DNA from: Eubacterium sp.
Lineage (GTDB): Bacteria; Bacillota; Clostridia; Oscillospirales; Acutalibacteraceae
NCBI GenBank assembly: GCA_017886765.1
Contig: JAGHJI010000059.1
Location: 1-59,383, forward strand
DNA length: 59,383 nucleotides
Direction: 5' to 3'
Part shown: in pieces, positions 34,553 to 42,953 of the stretch
Layout of the letters: each line of letters begins with the position of its first letter
How positions within the stretch are numbered: the first letter of the stretch is position 1
The notes under the pieces: generated by a model
The model's input: only the letters and a program-made list of their open reading frames with translations
The model's database searches: none
Told to the model about the DNA's origin: nothing
Translations under genes and position numbers: made by a program

Positions 34553-35023
34553 TCAATCCGTTTTCAAATATAAATTATATTCATATCTGTAACCCTCGTA
34601 CTCCTCCTGTTTCCTGCAAATCATTTTATCAAATCCAAAATTTCTGTAAATATGAATCGCTCTTTCGTTATCATCCTCAACACCAACGGTAAATTCAGAA
34701 TAACCCCGGTCGGAAAGGCTCGTTATTACGCTTTGCAGCAAATATTTCCCGTACCCTTTCCCCTGAAAATTCCTGTGGATGCGAAAGGCAAATAAATATG
34801 CGCGTTTGCCGCAGACTGCCTCATTCTCGTCCTCGCTTTTATATTTTACACGAAGTTCACCTATCAGCCTGCCGTTTTTAAACAACCCGAAAATATCTAT
34901 CGTTTTATTTTCAATATTTTCAGTATTTTCTTTTATCATTTTTTCAGTATCTTTGTATTTAAACAATTTCGGCAGCAGAGTCAACTCTCTGATTGACAAT
35001 GTCCTTACACACAAATCATCCAT
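34553..35023 (-). CDS. GNAT-family N-acetyltransferase
   Basis: 156 residues of the GNAT fold. The acetyl-CoA loop is HRNFQGKGYGKYLL at about 97-110, followed by the typical FTVGVEDDNERAIHIYRNFGF segment. The acceptor is unknown. It has a good promoter of its own upstream. Confidence 0.85.
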   Translation of the reverse strand: MDDLCVRTLSIRELTLLPKLFKYKDTEKMIKENTENIENKTIDIFGLFKNGRLIGELRVKYKSEDENEAVCGKRAYLFAFRIHRNFQGKGYGKYLLQSVITSLSDRGYSEFTVGVEDDNERAIHIYRNFGFDKMICRKQEEYEGYRYEYNLYLKTD

Positions 35024-35064
35024 TTTTTATTCCTTATATAAAACTGATAATTTATAATCAGTCT

Positions 35065-35093
35065 ATCATACTTTCCAAAATAGCACAAGCCAA
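35065..35093 (-). promoter_or_regulatory. Promoter of the minus-strand GNAT gene
   Basis: TTGGCT, 17-base spacer, TATGAT on the minus strand, about 40 bases before the ATG. Confidence 0.55.
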
Positions 35094-35141
35094 GGAACAT
35101 TAGAAAGTTGTTTTAGTAAATAGAGAACATATAATTATTCG

Positions 35142-35170
35142 TTGATATCAGCAAAAAGTCATAGTATAAT
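35142..35170 (+). promoter_or_regulatory. Promoter of the plus-strand GNAT gene
   Basis: TTGATA, 17-base spacer, TATAAT about 38 bases before the ATG. Confidence 0.7.
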
Positions 35171-35207
35171 AAAATGAAAGTCATAAATGGTTTTTTAGGA
35201 TGCACAT

Positions 35208-35642
35208 ATGAAAATTATTAAATTTGAAGAAAAATACCGCGACGATATGATTTTTATGATACTTGAGGCAAAGAATGCTTTAGGAAGAGTACCCGGACTC
35301 AATCGCGATTTGCTTGATATAAAAAGTAATTATCTGGATAAAGGCGATATGTTCTGGATAGCCTTAAACGAAGAAAACAGAGTTATAGGAAGTGTGGGAT
35401 ACAATACAAACGCTAATAAAAAAGACGTCACCCTACACAGACTTTTTGTAAAATACAACCTTAAACACAAAGGTATAGGAACCGCTTTACTTTTAACGGC
35501 AGAAAAATATATTAAATCAGCAAATAAAGATGTCATTTATGTAAACCTCGGAAAAGGTGAGGAATGGTTTGAATCAAGAGCATTTTACAAAAAGCACGGT
35601 TATTTTGAATACGCGCCGTATAAAATGAAAAAGCAAATTTAA
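35208..35642 (+). CDS. GNAT-family N-acetyltransferase
   Basis: 144 residues. RLFVKYNLKHKGIGTALLLTAE contains the acetyl-CoA binding loop (here read in part as KHKGIGTALL), and ESRAFYKKHGYFEY is the usual C-terminal strand-helix. The substrate is unknown. The gene is AT-rich and has its own promoter and terminator. Confidence 0.85.
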   Translation: MKIIKFEEKYRDDMIFMILEAKNALGRVPGLNRDLLDIKSNYLDKGDMFWIALNEENRVIGSVGYNTNANKKDVTLHRLFVKYNLKHKGIGTALLLTAEKYIKSANKDVIYVNLGKGEEWFESRAFYKKHGYFEYAPYKMKKQI

Positions 35643-35658
35643 TACTGAAATAGAAAGA

Positions 35659-35690
35659 AAGACCTCCTTGGCATAGGAGGTCTTGTTCCT
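35659..35690 (+). terminator. Terminator after the GNAT gene
   Basis: Stem AAGACCTCCT/AGGAGGTCTT with a 6-base loop, then a T-rich tail (GTTCCTTT). It also faces the convergent spoVAD unit. Confidence 0.65.
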
Positions 35691-35695
35691 TTCCG

Positions 35696-35848
35696 TTACA
35701 CATTCTTTTTTGTTTCCATAAAAAGAAATACACCCTGCAAAATGATCAATAAAAAAGCGAAAATTTTTATCGCGTTGGATATGATTTCAAGGGCGTTAGA
35801 GATTTGTCTGAAAGAGGAGACGAGTTTTATATTATTAAAATACTTCAA
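35696..35848 (-). CDS. 50-residue hydrophobic protein directly after spoVAD
   Basis: A short gene starting TTG at 35848, three bases past the spoVAD stop, with GGAGGTG 6-7 bases upstream inside the last spoVAD codons. The product has an amphipathic first half and one strong membrane helix (IFAFLLIILQGVFLF), then METKKNV. The ideal ribosome-binding site and tight coupling argue that it is real. It is far too short for SpoVAE and I do not recognise it. A role in the spore membrane with SpoVAD is inference from position only. Confidence 0.55.
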   Translation of the reverse strand: MKYFNNIKLVSSFRQISNALEIISNAIKIFAFLLIILQGVFLFMETKKNV

Positions 35849-35851
35849 TGT

Positions 35852-36853
35852 TTACACCTCCAGCAAAACCGCGTGGGCTATGCCCGGAATAGAGTTACCC
35901 TGCTTGCTTGACGTGGGAGACATGAGTGCACCGGTTGCAACAAACAGGACCTTTTTCAGCTTGCCCTTTTCCATTCTCTTCATGATATGAGAGCACAAAA
36001 CGCTTGCGCTGCAGCCGCAGCCAGAGCCGCCGGAGTTTACATCCTGTTCTTTCAGATTGAATATCATCATTCCGCAGTCATTATGCCTGCCCTCCAGCTT
36101 TATCCTGTATTCCTGCTGCATCAGCTCGTAAAGAAGCTGCGTTCCTGTATATCCGAGGTCACCGGTCAAAATCAAATCATAATTCTGCGGCTTTGTATTC
36201 GTATCCCTTAGAAAATCGTGTATGGTCCTTGCCGCCGCCGGCGCCATGGCGGCACCCATATTGTTCGCGTCGGTGATACCCAGGTCTGTAATGGTTCCGA
36301 TCTGTACAGCTTTAACCTGGATACCTGCTCCCATTTGCTCCACAACGGCGCTGCCGGCACCTGTTACGGTCCACTGGGATGTGGGAGGTCTTTGTCCGCC
36401 GTATTCCAGCGGAAAGCGAAACTGTCTTTCCGACGAGCAGAAATGACTTGATGTTCCGGCAACAATACATTTAGCGCCGCCGTCAATCAGCATAGAACCC
36501 ACCGACAGCGAAAGCGCCATGGTTGAACACGCGCCGAAAAGCCCAATGGACGGGATTTCCAAATCCTTCAGCGCGAAAGCTGAGCCCATACACTGATCCA
36601 GCAGATCGCCGCTGAGTATCATATCAACCTCTGATGGACTTTTCTGGGCTGATGACAACGCTCTTATGATTGCGTCGTGCAGCATCGCCGATTCCGCCAG
36701 CTCATAGGACTGCTGTCCCATGGTTGTATCTTCAAATATGGCGTCAAAATCCTCAGCAAGCGGACCTTCGCCCTCTTTTTTACCTACGACACCGGCATGA
36801 CCCGTTATAACCGGCGGCGAATCAAAAAATATCGTTTTTCCTTTAATGCGCAT
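35852..36853 (-). CDS. spoVAD: Stage V sporulation protein AD (SpoVAD)
   Basis: Thiolase-fold protein of the SpoVA dipicolinate channel; in Bacillus SpoVAD binds DPA directly. FDSPPVITGHAGVVG at the N-terminus, GDLLDQC, LFGACSTMALSLSVG and the glycine/cysteine-rich SGGSGCGCSASVLCSH are family marks. I start at 36853 (MRIKGKT), 9 bases after GAGGTG; the in-frame GTG at 36865 overlaps that site. This gives 333 residues. It is separated from spoVAC by 5 kb and no spoVAE follows. Its ribosome-binding site lies in the 3' arm of the hairpin at 36863-36889. Confidence 0.93.
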   Translation of the reverse strand: MRIKGKTIFFDSPPVITGHAGVVGKKEGEGPLAEDFDAIFEDTTMGQQSYELAESAMLHDAIIRALSSAQKSPSEVDMILSGDLLDQCMGSAFALKDLEIPSIGLFGACSTMALSLSVGSMLIDGGAKCIVAGTSSHFCSSERQFRFPLEYGGQRPPTSQWTVTGAGSAVVEQMGAGIQVKAVQIGTITDLGITDANNMGAAMAPAAARTIHDFLRDTNTKPQNYDLILTGDLGYTGTQLLYELMQQEYRIKLEGRHNDCGMMIFNLKEQDVNSGGSGCGCSASVLCSHIMKRMEKGKLKKVLFVATGALMSPTSSKQGNSIPGIAHAVLLEV

Positions 36854-36856
36854 AAT

Positions 36857-36889
36857 AAAAAACACCTCGGTTATATTTTAACCGGGGTG
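36857..36889 (-). terminator. Terminator of the GH13 gene overlapping the spoVAD ribosome-binding site
   Basis: Minus strand stem CACCCCGGTTA/TAACCGAGGTG with loop AAATA and six T's. The 3' arm contains GAGGTG, the only ribosome-binding site for spoVAD, so the hairpin could both end GH13 transcripts and mask spoVAD initiation on read-through RNA. Confidence 0.7.
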
Positions 36890-36926
36890 TTGCTGATTAT
36901 TTTATTGTCAAAATTTACTTATATAA

Positions 36927-38783
36927 TTATTTTGAAAGCATTGTGTATCTGTATGGCGGGAGAGTTATGACCGAATTTTTACATACATAATCAAAATAGC
37001 AGTACGAATGATCCCACCGGTCACCGACGTAAATATCGGTTTCGGTATCGTTATTGTTTACCGCTACAAGCACGCTGTTTTCACCGCTGTTTCTTTCATA
37101 CGCCACGGCGGAATTTTCACAGAACACGGGAACAAATTCGCCGTCGGCAAGCGCTCTTGTGCCTTTGCGTATCTGTCCCAGGCGCCTGTACCATTTCAGA
37201 AGCTCCTGATTCTGATCCTCCCACACCATACAGGCGCGGTTAAACGGGTCTTTCATGCCCTGCATACCGATCTCATCACCGTAATAAATCGACGGAACAC
37301 CGGGCAGTGTAAATTGAATCAGTGATGCCATTTTCATCATAGACACACCTTTGAGATAATCATATTCCGAAAGCGTATTATGCTCGTGCTGCCACTGTCT
37401 GCTTTTTCCCTGACAATCGGGTCCGGCAAGCCTTGTTATGGCGCGCTGCGTATCATGGGTACCGATATGATTCATCAGGATATTCAGCACCTGCGGGGGA
37501 TAATTTTCCACAATGCTCATGATCGAATCAAAAAAATATTCCCCGTGACCGAAGCGGACGAAATTCAAAATCGCGTCCGCAAAGGGATAATTCATAACCG
37601 AGTCAAGCTGTCCGCCGAGAAGGTATCTTCTGCGTTCTCCGTACGCGAATTTATTTGTAGCGTCTTCCCAGACCTCGCCTATAATAACCGCGTTACCGTT
37701 TTCCTCTTTGACCGCTTTACGCAGGTCATCAAGAAAAACATCCGGCAACTCGTCGGCAACATCAAGCCGCCAGCCGCTGATACCGCACCTGAGCCATTTT
37801 CGCAAAATACCGTCCTTACCGCAGATATACTTGCGGTAATTTTCGTCCTCCTCAACAACCTCCGGCAACAGTTTGATACCCCACCAGGCATGGTAATCAT
37901 CGGGCCAGTTGATAAATTTATACCAGCTGTAATATCTGCTTTCCTTACTGTTATACGCACCCAGCGTATTATAGCGGTTATACATATTAAAATACTTGCT
38001 GTCGCAGCCGGTGTGACTGAATACACCGTCAAGGATAATGGATATACCGTATTTTTGAGCGTTTTTGCAGAGGCTTTTTAAATCGTCCTCCGTACCCAGA
38101 AGGCTGTCTATCTTTTCATAGTCGGCAGTATCGTAACGGTGGTTTGAATGCGCCTCAAATATGGGATTGAGATAAATGCAGGTGACGCCCAGATCCGCAA
38201 TATACGACAGTTTTTTTTCAATACCTTTCAAATCTCCGCCGAAATAATCATTGTTCCAAATGCCGTTCATCTGTTCTTCATTCCAATAGGGCTCCTCGCC
38301 CCATTTACGCAGGACACGGGTTTTCGGAACATCTTTTTTTACGGTTTTGGAATCATAAAATCTATCAGGGAAAATCTGGTAGATGATTCCGCCTTTCAGG
38401 ATATCCGGCGTTTTAAATTCCTTATCATAGACCGTCTGCTGAAATTCATTGCCGCCGGCGGAAAAGCCGCCCTTACCGCCGCCGACATTCATAATATAGC
38501 TCTTGCCCCAGGGTGTATCCAACTCAAAGTGATAAAAGTACAAGCCCGGCGTGGTGGCGGAAAAATGCAGTTCCCAGTATTCATGACAGTCTCCGCACAT
38601 ACCTGCCCAGAACATACCGTAGTAAGCCGTGCAATCCCTTTCGCCCTCTTTGGTGATGGCAAGCGTCGCACAGCTGCATCTGCAGTCCCTTGGCACGATA
38701 ATGCGGAATTTGCATTTTTCATCCGTGGCGAGGGCGGAGATGATTGACTTGTATGCTTTATCCCTTGAATTGAAAATCAGCAT
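36927..38783 (-). CDS. GH13 alpha-glucan hydrolase (neopullulanase/cyclomaltodextrinase-like)
   Basis: 618-residue cytoplasmic alpha-amylase-superfamily enzyme with no signal peptide. An N-terminal beta domain of about 120 residues precedes the barrel. The four GH13 regions are DGVFSHTG, GWRLDVADE (nucleophile near D341), IIGEVWED (acid/base near E370) and NHIGTHDTQR. MPDRFYD/GGDLKGI-type segments suggest the GH13_20-like group acting on maltodextrins, cyclodextrins or pullulan. The start at 38783 follows GAGGGA by 4-5 bases. It lies downstream of glgP, separated by a terminator-like hairpin, and probably shares glycogen or maltodextrin turnover. Confidence 0.92.
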   Translation of the reverse strand: MLIFNSRDKAYKSIISALATDEKCKFRIIVPRDCRCSCATLAITKEGERDCTAYYGMFWAGMCGDCHEYWELHFSATTPGLYFYHFELDTPWGKSYIMNVGGGKGGFSAGGNEFQQTVYDKEFKTPDILKGGIIYQIFPDRFYDSKTVKKDVPKTRVLRKWGEEPYWNEEQMNGIWNNDYFGGDLKGIEKKLSYIADLGVTCIYLNPIFEAHSNHRYDTADYEKIDSLLGTEDDLKSLCKNAQKYGISIILDGVFSHTGCDSKYFNMYNRYNTLGAYNSKESRYYSWYKFINWPDDYHAWWGIKLLPEVVEEDENYRKYICGKDGILRKWLRCGISGWRLDVADELPDVFLDDLRKAVKEENGNAVIIGEVWEDATNKFAYGERRRYLLGGQLDSVMNYPFADAILNFVRFGHGEYFFDSIMSIVENYPPQVLNILMNHIGTHDTQRAITRLAGPDCQGKSRQWQHEHNTLSEYDYLKGVSMMKMASLIQFTLPGVPSIYYGDEIGMQGMKDPFNRACMVWEDQNQELLKWYRRLGQIRKGTRALADGEFVPVFCENSAVAYERNSGENSVLVAVNNNDTETDIYVGDRWDHSYCYFDYVCKNSVITLPPYRYTMLSK

Positions 38784-38797
38784 GGTTTCCCTCATTC

Positions 38798-38820
38798 AAA
38801 AGGGCGGATATGATCCGCCC
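38798..38820 (-). terminator. Intercistronic terminator between glgP and the GH13 gene
   Basis: Minus strand GGGCGGAT-CAT-ATCCGCCC followed by TTTT, 18 bases after the glgP stop and 15 bases before the GH13 start. It probably lets only part of the transcripts continue. Confidence 0.7.
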
Positions 38821-38837
38821 GTGAGATTGTTAAAATA

Positions 38838-41360
38838 TTACTTTGACTTGGAAGTTGTTTTTTTAGCCGCAGTCTTTTTTACCGTTTTTTTGGCAGAGGA
38901 TTTTTTATCAGCCTTTGGCGCAGATGAATTTTTTGCCGCTTTTTTTGGCTTTTCCTCCTCAAACACAACGGGTTTCGTGTTCCATATCGTATTGGCATAG
39001 TCCATTATCGAGCGGTCAGCGCTGAACACGCCTGCACCGCTGATATTCATAAGGGACATTTTCGCAAAACGCTTTTCGTCCCTGTAAGCCTCAGCAGAAA
39101 GCTGCTGCGCTTTTTGATAATCGGCAAAATCAGCCAGCGCCATATATGGATCTACGTTAATAAGTGAGGACGTAATCTCACCAAACTGTTTGCCGTTTAC
39201 TCCACGGTCGATAAAATCAACCGCGCTTTTAAGAACAGAATTGTTATTAAGATACTGCTGCGGATTGTAGCCGTCTCTTTTCAGCTGTTCAACCTCCGGC
39301 GTAGTGAGACCGAAAATAAAGATATTATCCTCGCCCACAGCGTCGTATATCTCTACATTTGCGCCGTCCATTGTGCCCAGTGTTACGGCGCCGTTGAGCA
39401 TCAGTTTCATATTACCGGTGCCTGACGCCTCCGTACCGGCAAGTGAAATCTGCTCCGAAATATCGGCTGCCGGCATAAGGGATTCTGCAAGGGAGACATT
39501 ATAATCCTCCATAAATACAACCTTGATCCTGTCTTTGATATCAGGATCATTATTTACTACCTTGGACAGTGCGTCAATCAGCTCAATGATCTTCTTCGCC
39601 ATAAAGTAGCCGGGAGCCGCTTTGGAAGCAAAAATATACGTCCTGGGCTCAAAATCCATATTCGGATTGGCCTTAAGCATCTGGTACTGCGCGATAATAT
39701 TCAGTATATTCAGCTGCTGCCTTTTATACTCGTGAAGGCGCTTGACCTGAACGTCAAAAATGGAGGTCGGATCGATATCAATACCGTTTCTCTTCTTAAT
39801 GATACGGGCAAAGCGCTCCTTATTCGCAAGTTTTATGGCGCTGAGTCTTTCCAGCACCTGTTTGTCGTCCTTATAATCGCGCAGCTTTAACAGCTCATCG
39901 CTTTTGGTGATAAAGCCGTCACCGATAAGTTCGGTAATAAATGCTGTAAGCTGCGGATTTGCCTGGCAGATCCAGCGTCTGAAAGCGATACCGTTTGTAA
40001 CATTTTTAAATTTATCCGGCGTAATGGTGTAAAAATCCTTGAATACCGTATCCTTAAGGATTTCGGAATGAAGGGCGGACACACCGTTTACCGAGTGGGA
40101 ACCCGCTACGCAGAGGTTTGCCATTCTTACAACGCCGCCGGAAATAATCGCCATTCTCTCTACCTTATCGGCATCGTGGGTAGCGCCCCATACATACGCA
40201 CGGAAGCGGTTGTCGATTTCCTTGGTTATATCATAAATACGGGGAAGGAGTCTTTTATAAAGGTCCTCGCTCCAGCACTCCAGCGCCTCTTTCATCACCG
40301 TATGGTTGGTATAGGCAACCGTTTTGGTCACAATGTTCCACGCATCGTCCCAGCCGTAGCCGCACTCGTCAAGCATAATTCTCATAAGCTCGGGAATCGC
40401 CATTGTGGGATGCGTATCATTGATATGGATAGCGACCTTATCCGGCAGATTGTCAAGGGTGCCGTAACGGGTAAGGTGGCGCTGAATAATATCCTGAACG
40501 GAAGCTGAAACAAGAAAGTACTGCTGGCGCAGTCTAAGCGACTTGCCTTCCTGGGTATTGTCCGCAGGATAAAGGACTTTTGAAATTGCCTCCGCCATGG
40601 CGGACTGCTCCATGGCCTTAATATAGGAACCGGAATTAAAAAGCCCCATATCCAGCTCAGGCTTCTTGGAAGCCCAGAGACGGAGTCTGGAAACGCCCTT
40701 GCCCTTGCCGGAAACATACATATCATACGGAACTGCGATTACGGTGTTGCAGTCCTTTTGTTCCACATGGTGGTAATCGCCGTCCCAGCTCTCATCCACC
40801 CAGCCTTCAAATTTGACCTCAACGGCTCTCTCCTCCCTGGGAACGAGCCAGATATCTCCGCCGGGCAGCCAGAAATCAGGAAGCTCCGTCTGCCAGCCGT
40901 CAACCAGCTTTTGCTTGAATATACCGGCTTCATAGCGGATGGAATATCCCATGGACCTGAAGCCGTCTGTAGCCAGACCGTCAAGATAACACGCGGCAAG
41001 TCTGCCCAGACCGCCGTTGCCGAGACCTGCGTCGGGCTCCTCGTCATAAAGCTGATCCAGGCTGACGTCAAAGGATTTTAACGCGTCGCTGAATGTATCC
41101 GTTAAATCCAGGTTGTAAAGGTTATTCTTAAGCGAACGGCCCATAAGAAATTCCATACAAAGATAGTAAATTTCTTTTGAGTCCTGGCCCTTTGCTACTT
41201 TTCGGAATTCACTGTTCATTTCAGACAGCATATCACGTATGATCATAGCAACGGCTTTATAATATTGCTGATTCGTTGCGGCTGCAGGGTCTACACCGAA
41301 GAAACGGCTCAGTTTGTCGCTGATAGCCTTCTTAGCCTGCGAAACAGTCATTTTTTTCAT
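38838..41360 (-). CDS. glgP: Glycogen/maltodextrin phosphorylase with lysine-rich tail
   Basis: Releases glucose-1-phosphate from alpha-1,4-glucans. GT35 family with PLP bound at K652 in GTGNMKLMLNGA; NGGLGRLAACYLDG and the VAIHINDTHPT segment are classical. The start at 41360 (MKKMTVSQ) follows GGGGGA at about 6 bases, giving 840 residues. The last ~38 residues are rich in Lys, Ala and Ser (KKAAKNSSAPKADKK and similar), an extension absent from typical phosphorylases of ~790-815 residues. It has its own strong promoter. Confidence 0.96.
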   Translation of the reverse strand: MKKMTVSQAKKAISDKLSRFFGVDPAAATNQQYYKAVAMIIRDMLSEMNSEFRKVAKGQDSKEIYYLCMEFLMGRSLKNNLYNLDLTDTFSDALKSFDVSLDQLYDEEPDAGLGNGGLGRLAACYLDGLATDGFRSMGYSIRYEAGIFKQKLVDGWQTELPDFWLPGGDIWLVPREERAVEVKFEGWVDESWDGDYHHVEQKDCNTVIAVPYDMYVSGKGKGVSRLRLWASKKPELDMGLFNSGSYIKAMEQSAMAEAISKVLYPADNTQEGKSLRLRQQYFLVSASVQDIIQRHLTRYGTLDNLPDKVAIHINDTHPTMAIPELMRIMLDECGYGWDDAWNIVTKTVAYTNHTVMKEALECWSEDLYKRLLPRIYDITKEIDNRFRAYVWGATHDADKVERMAIISGGVVRMANLCVAGSHSVNGVSALHSEILKDTVFKDFYTITPDKFKNVTNGIAFRRWICQANPQLTAFITELIGDGFITKSDELLKLRDYKDDKQVLERLSAIKLANKERFARIIKKRNGIDIDPTSIFDVQVKRLHEYKRQQLNILNIIAQYQMLKANPNMDFEPRTYIFASKAAPGYFMAKKIIELIDALSKVVNNDPDIKDRIKVVFMEDYNVSLAESLMPAADISEQISLAGTEASGTGNMKLMLNGAVTLGTMDGANVEIYDAVGEDNIFIFGLTTPEVEQLKRDGYNPQQYLNNNSVLKSAVDFIDRGVNGKQFGEITSSLINVDPYMALADFADYQKAQQLSAEAYRDEKRFAKMSLMNISGAGVFSADRSIMDYANTIWNTKPVVFEEEKPKKAAKNSSAPKADKKSSAKKTVKKTAAKKTTSKSK

Positions 41361-41415
41361 ACAAATCCCCCAAAAATATTTTTTAATCACGTTAATCTGA
41401 AAACGCTCTTTGTAC

Positions 41416-41444
41416 ATTATACACTAAAAAGCAGTTGTTTGCAA
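41416..41444 (-). promoter_or_regulatory. Sigma-A promoter of glgP
   Basis: TTGCAA, 17-base spacer, TATAAT (preceded by GTG) on the minus strand, about 55 bases before the ATG. Confidence 0.75.
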
Positions 41445-41459
41445 TGCTAACAGATATAT

Positions 41460-42893
41460 TTAAGAATTCTTTTTCCCTCTCTTCAGAAACCTGAAGAATA
41501 TAAGATTAGCGAGCTCCATGATCGGCTTGATATTTACCAGGAGCATGACAGCAAGGAGAACGGCTTCAATAACATAGAGCAGCACGCCTTCTTTCAGCCA
41601 AAGCATAAGCGCTGTCTGAGAAACCAGAAGTATCGTTTCAAATATCATTAACGGTAATTTAAAGTTGATTTTAACATATTTTCTTGTATCGATTACTCTG
41701 GTAATAAACACAACAACAAACGCCAGCACAGTTGAAACGGCCGCTCCGGTCGCGCCCATTTTAGGTATAAGGATGAGATTGAATACTACATTTGTGACCG
41801 TACCGGTCATTGCGGTCAGCAGGGACATAAAGGATTTTTTCTCTGCCATATATATAGACGCCAGGAAATTTACTATGCAGGAATACGTTGTGGCAATAAT
41901 AAGAATGGGTACATAATTCCATGATTCATAATAGGACGGCGCCACAAGTATTCTTGTAAGGAGCTGGCAGAACAGCACAAGCGCCGACGCAACGGCAAAC
42001 ACACCGCCGCTGTATACTCGAAATACCTTGGTGAAAAATTCAGCCCTGCCCTTGCTCTCATACTCATCCACTGCGGAAAGCTGCCAGGCGTCAATAAATA
42101 TCTGCGCAAAAAGCACAACAAAGTTAGGTATTTTCGACGCGGCGGTATACAGTCCGTTGGCAGAGGAGCCGATAAAATACGTGATCATGTATCTGTCAGA
42201 CACATTGATGATCCACCACAAAATGACAGTGGGGATAAGCGGCACACAGTACTTCAGCATCTGACCGGCGATACCTTTTTCAAGCAGCCGGCGGCTCAGA
42301 CATTTATATAGTTTTGCCGTTATGGTATAAAAAATAATCGAGCACGCGTCCGACGCGATAATCGCAACAATGTATCCGGTAACGCCCCACTTGAACACGC
42401 CCAGGAATACAAACGTAAACAAAAGGGTCGTGGCGGTAGCGATGATTCCGTCAACGGCAAAAAGCTTGACATGACCGCTGCCCCGCACAAACTGCTGGCA
42501 GAGCTGTCTCAGTCCTGACACGAGAACAAAAACATATATCAGTATGATATAATCGCCCAGACTGAAATCGTTGATCTTGATCAGGCTTATAGGATACGCT
42601 AAAAACAGAAACACGACAAATCCGGCAAAGGTCGTCCTGACGCCCACCGTGAACACGTCGGATTTATTCTTCGCCTTGTCAAGAGAAAATCTCAGAGCGG
42701 CGCTGTTTACCTGAAGCGTAACAATGGGAATCAGCACATTGACCGTCTGCTGAACAAGGTCCGCCGAGCCGTAATCGCCCGAGGTCATCATTCGGGTAAC
42801 GAACGGCATCAGAAGGAAAGACAGTATTTTAGATGAAAAAGTACCTATTGCAAATATGATTGTATTTGACGCCAGTTTTTTATACTTGTCCAA
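41460..42893 (-). CDS. Polysaccharide flippase (Wzx/MOP superfamily)
   Basis: 477 residues with 12-14 hydrophobic segments. The N-terminus SNTIIFAIGTFSSKILSFLL and PFVTRMMTSGDYGSADL are characteristic of oligosaccharide flippases of the MOP/MATE-related superfamily, which move lipid-linked saccharides across the membrane. No glycosyltransferases are adjacent, so the cargo is unknown. It is the last gene of the apparent proBA-DUF5050-flippase series, 60 bases after the DUF5050 gene. Confidence 0.85.
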   Translation of the reverse strand: MDKYKKLASNTIIFAIGTFSSKILSFLLMPFVTRMMTSGDYGSADLVQQTVNVLIPIVTLQVNSAALRFSLDKAKNKSDVFTVGVRTTFAGFVVFLFLAYPISLIKINDFSLGDYIILIYVFVLVSGLRQLCQQFVRGSGHVKLFAVDGIIATATTLLFTFVFLGVFKWGVTGYIVAIIASDACSIIFYTITAKLYKCLSRRLLEKGIAGQMLKYCVPLIPTVILWWIINVSDRYMITYFIGSSANGLYTAASKIPNFVVLFAQIFIDAWQLSAVDEYESKGRAEFFTKVFRVYSGGVFAVASALVLFCQLLTRILVAPSYYESWNYVPILIIATTYSCIVNFLASIYMAEKKSFMSLLTAMTGTVTNVVFNLILIPKMGATGAAVSTVLAFVVVFITRVIDTRKYVKINFKLPLMIFETILLVSQTALMLWLKEGVLLYVIEAVLLAVMLLVNIKPIMELANLIFFRFLKRGKKNS

Positions 42894-42953
42894 GCTTTGC
42901 CGCTCCTTTAAAAATGAGAATTTAGATCACTCGTCTGTCGGGTGCTTTGGCGC

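Noticed and set aside
35742-35990. Plus-strand ORF opposite the end of spoVAD
   Set aside because: It is antisense to both spoVAD and the small downstream gene and has no ribosome-binding site.
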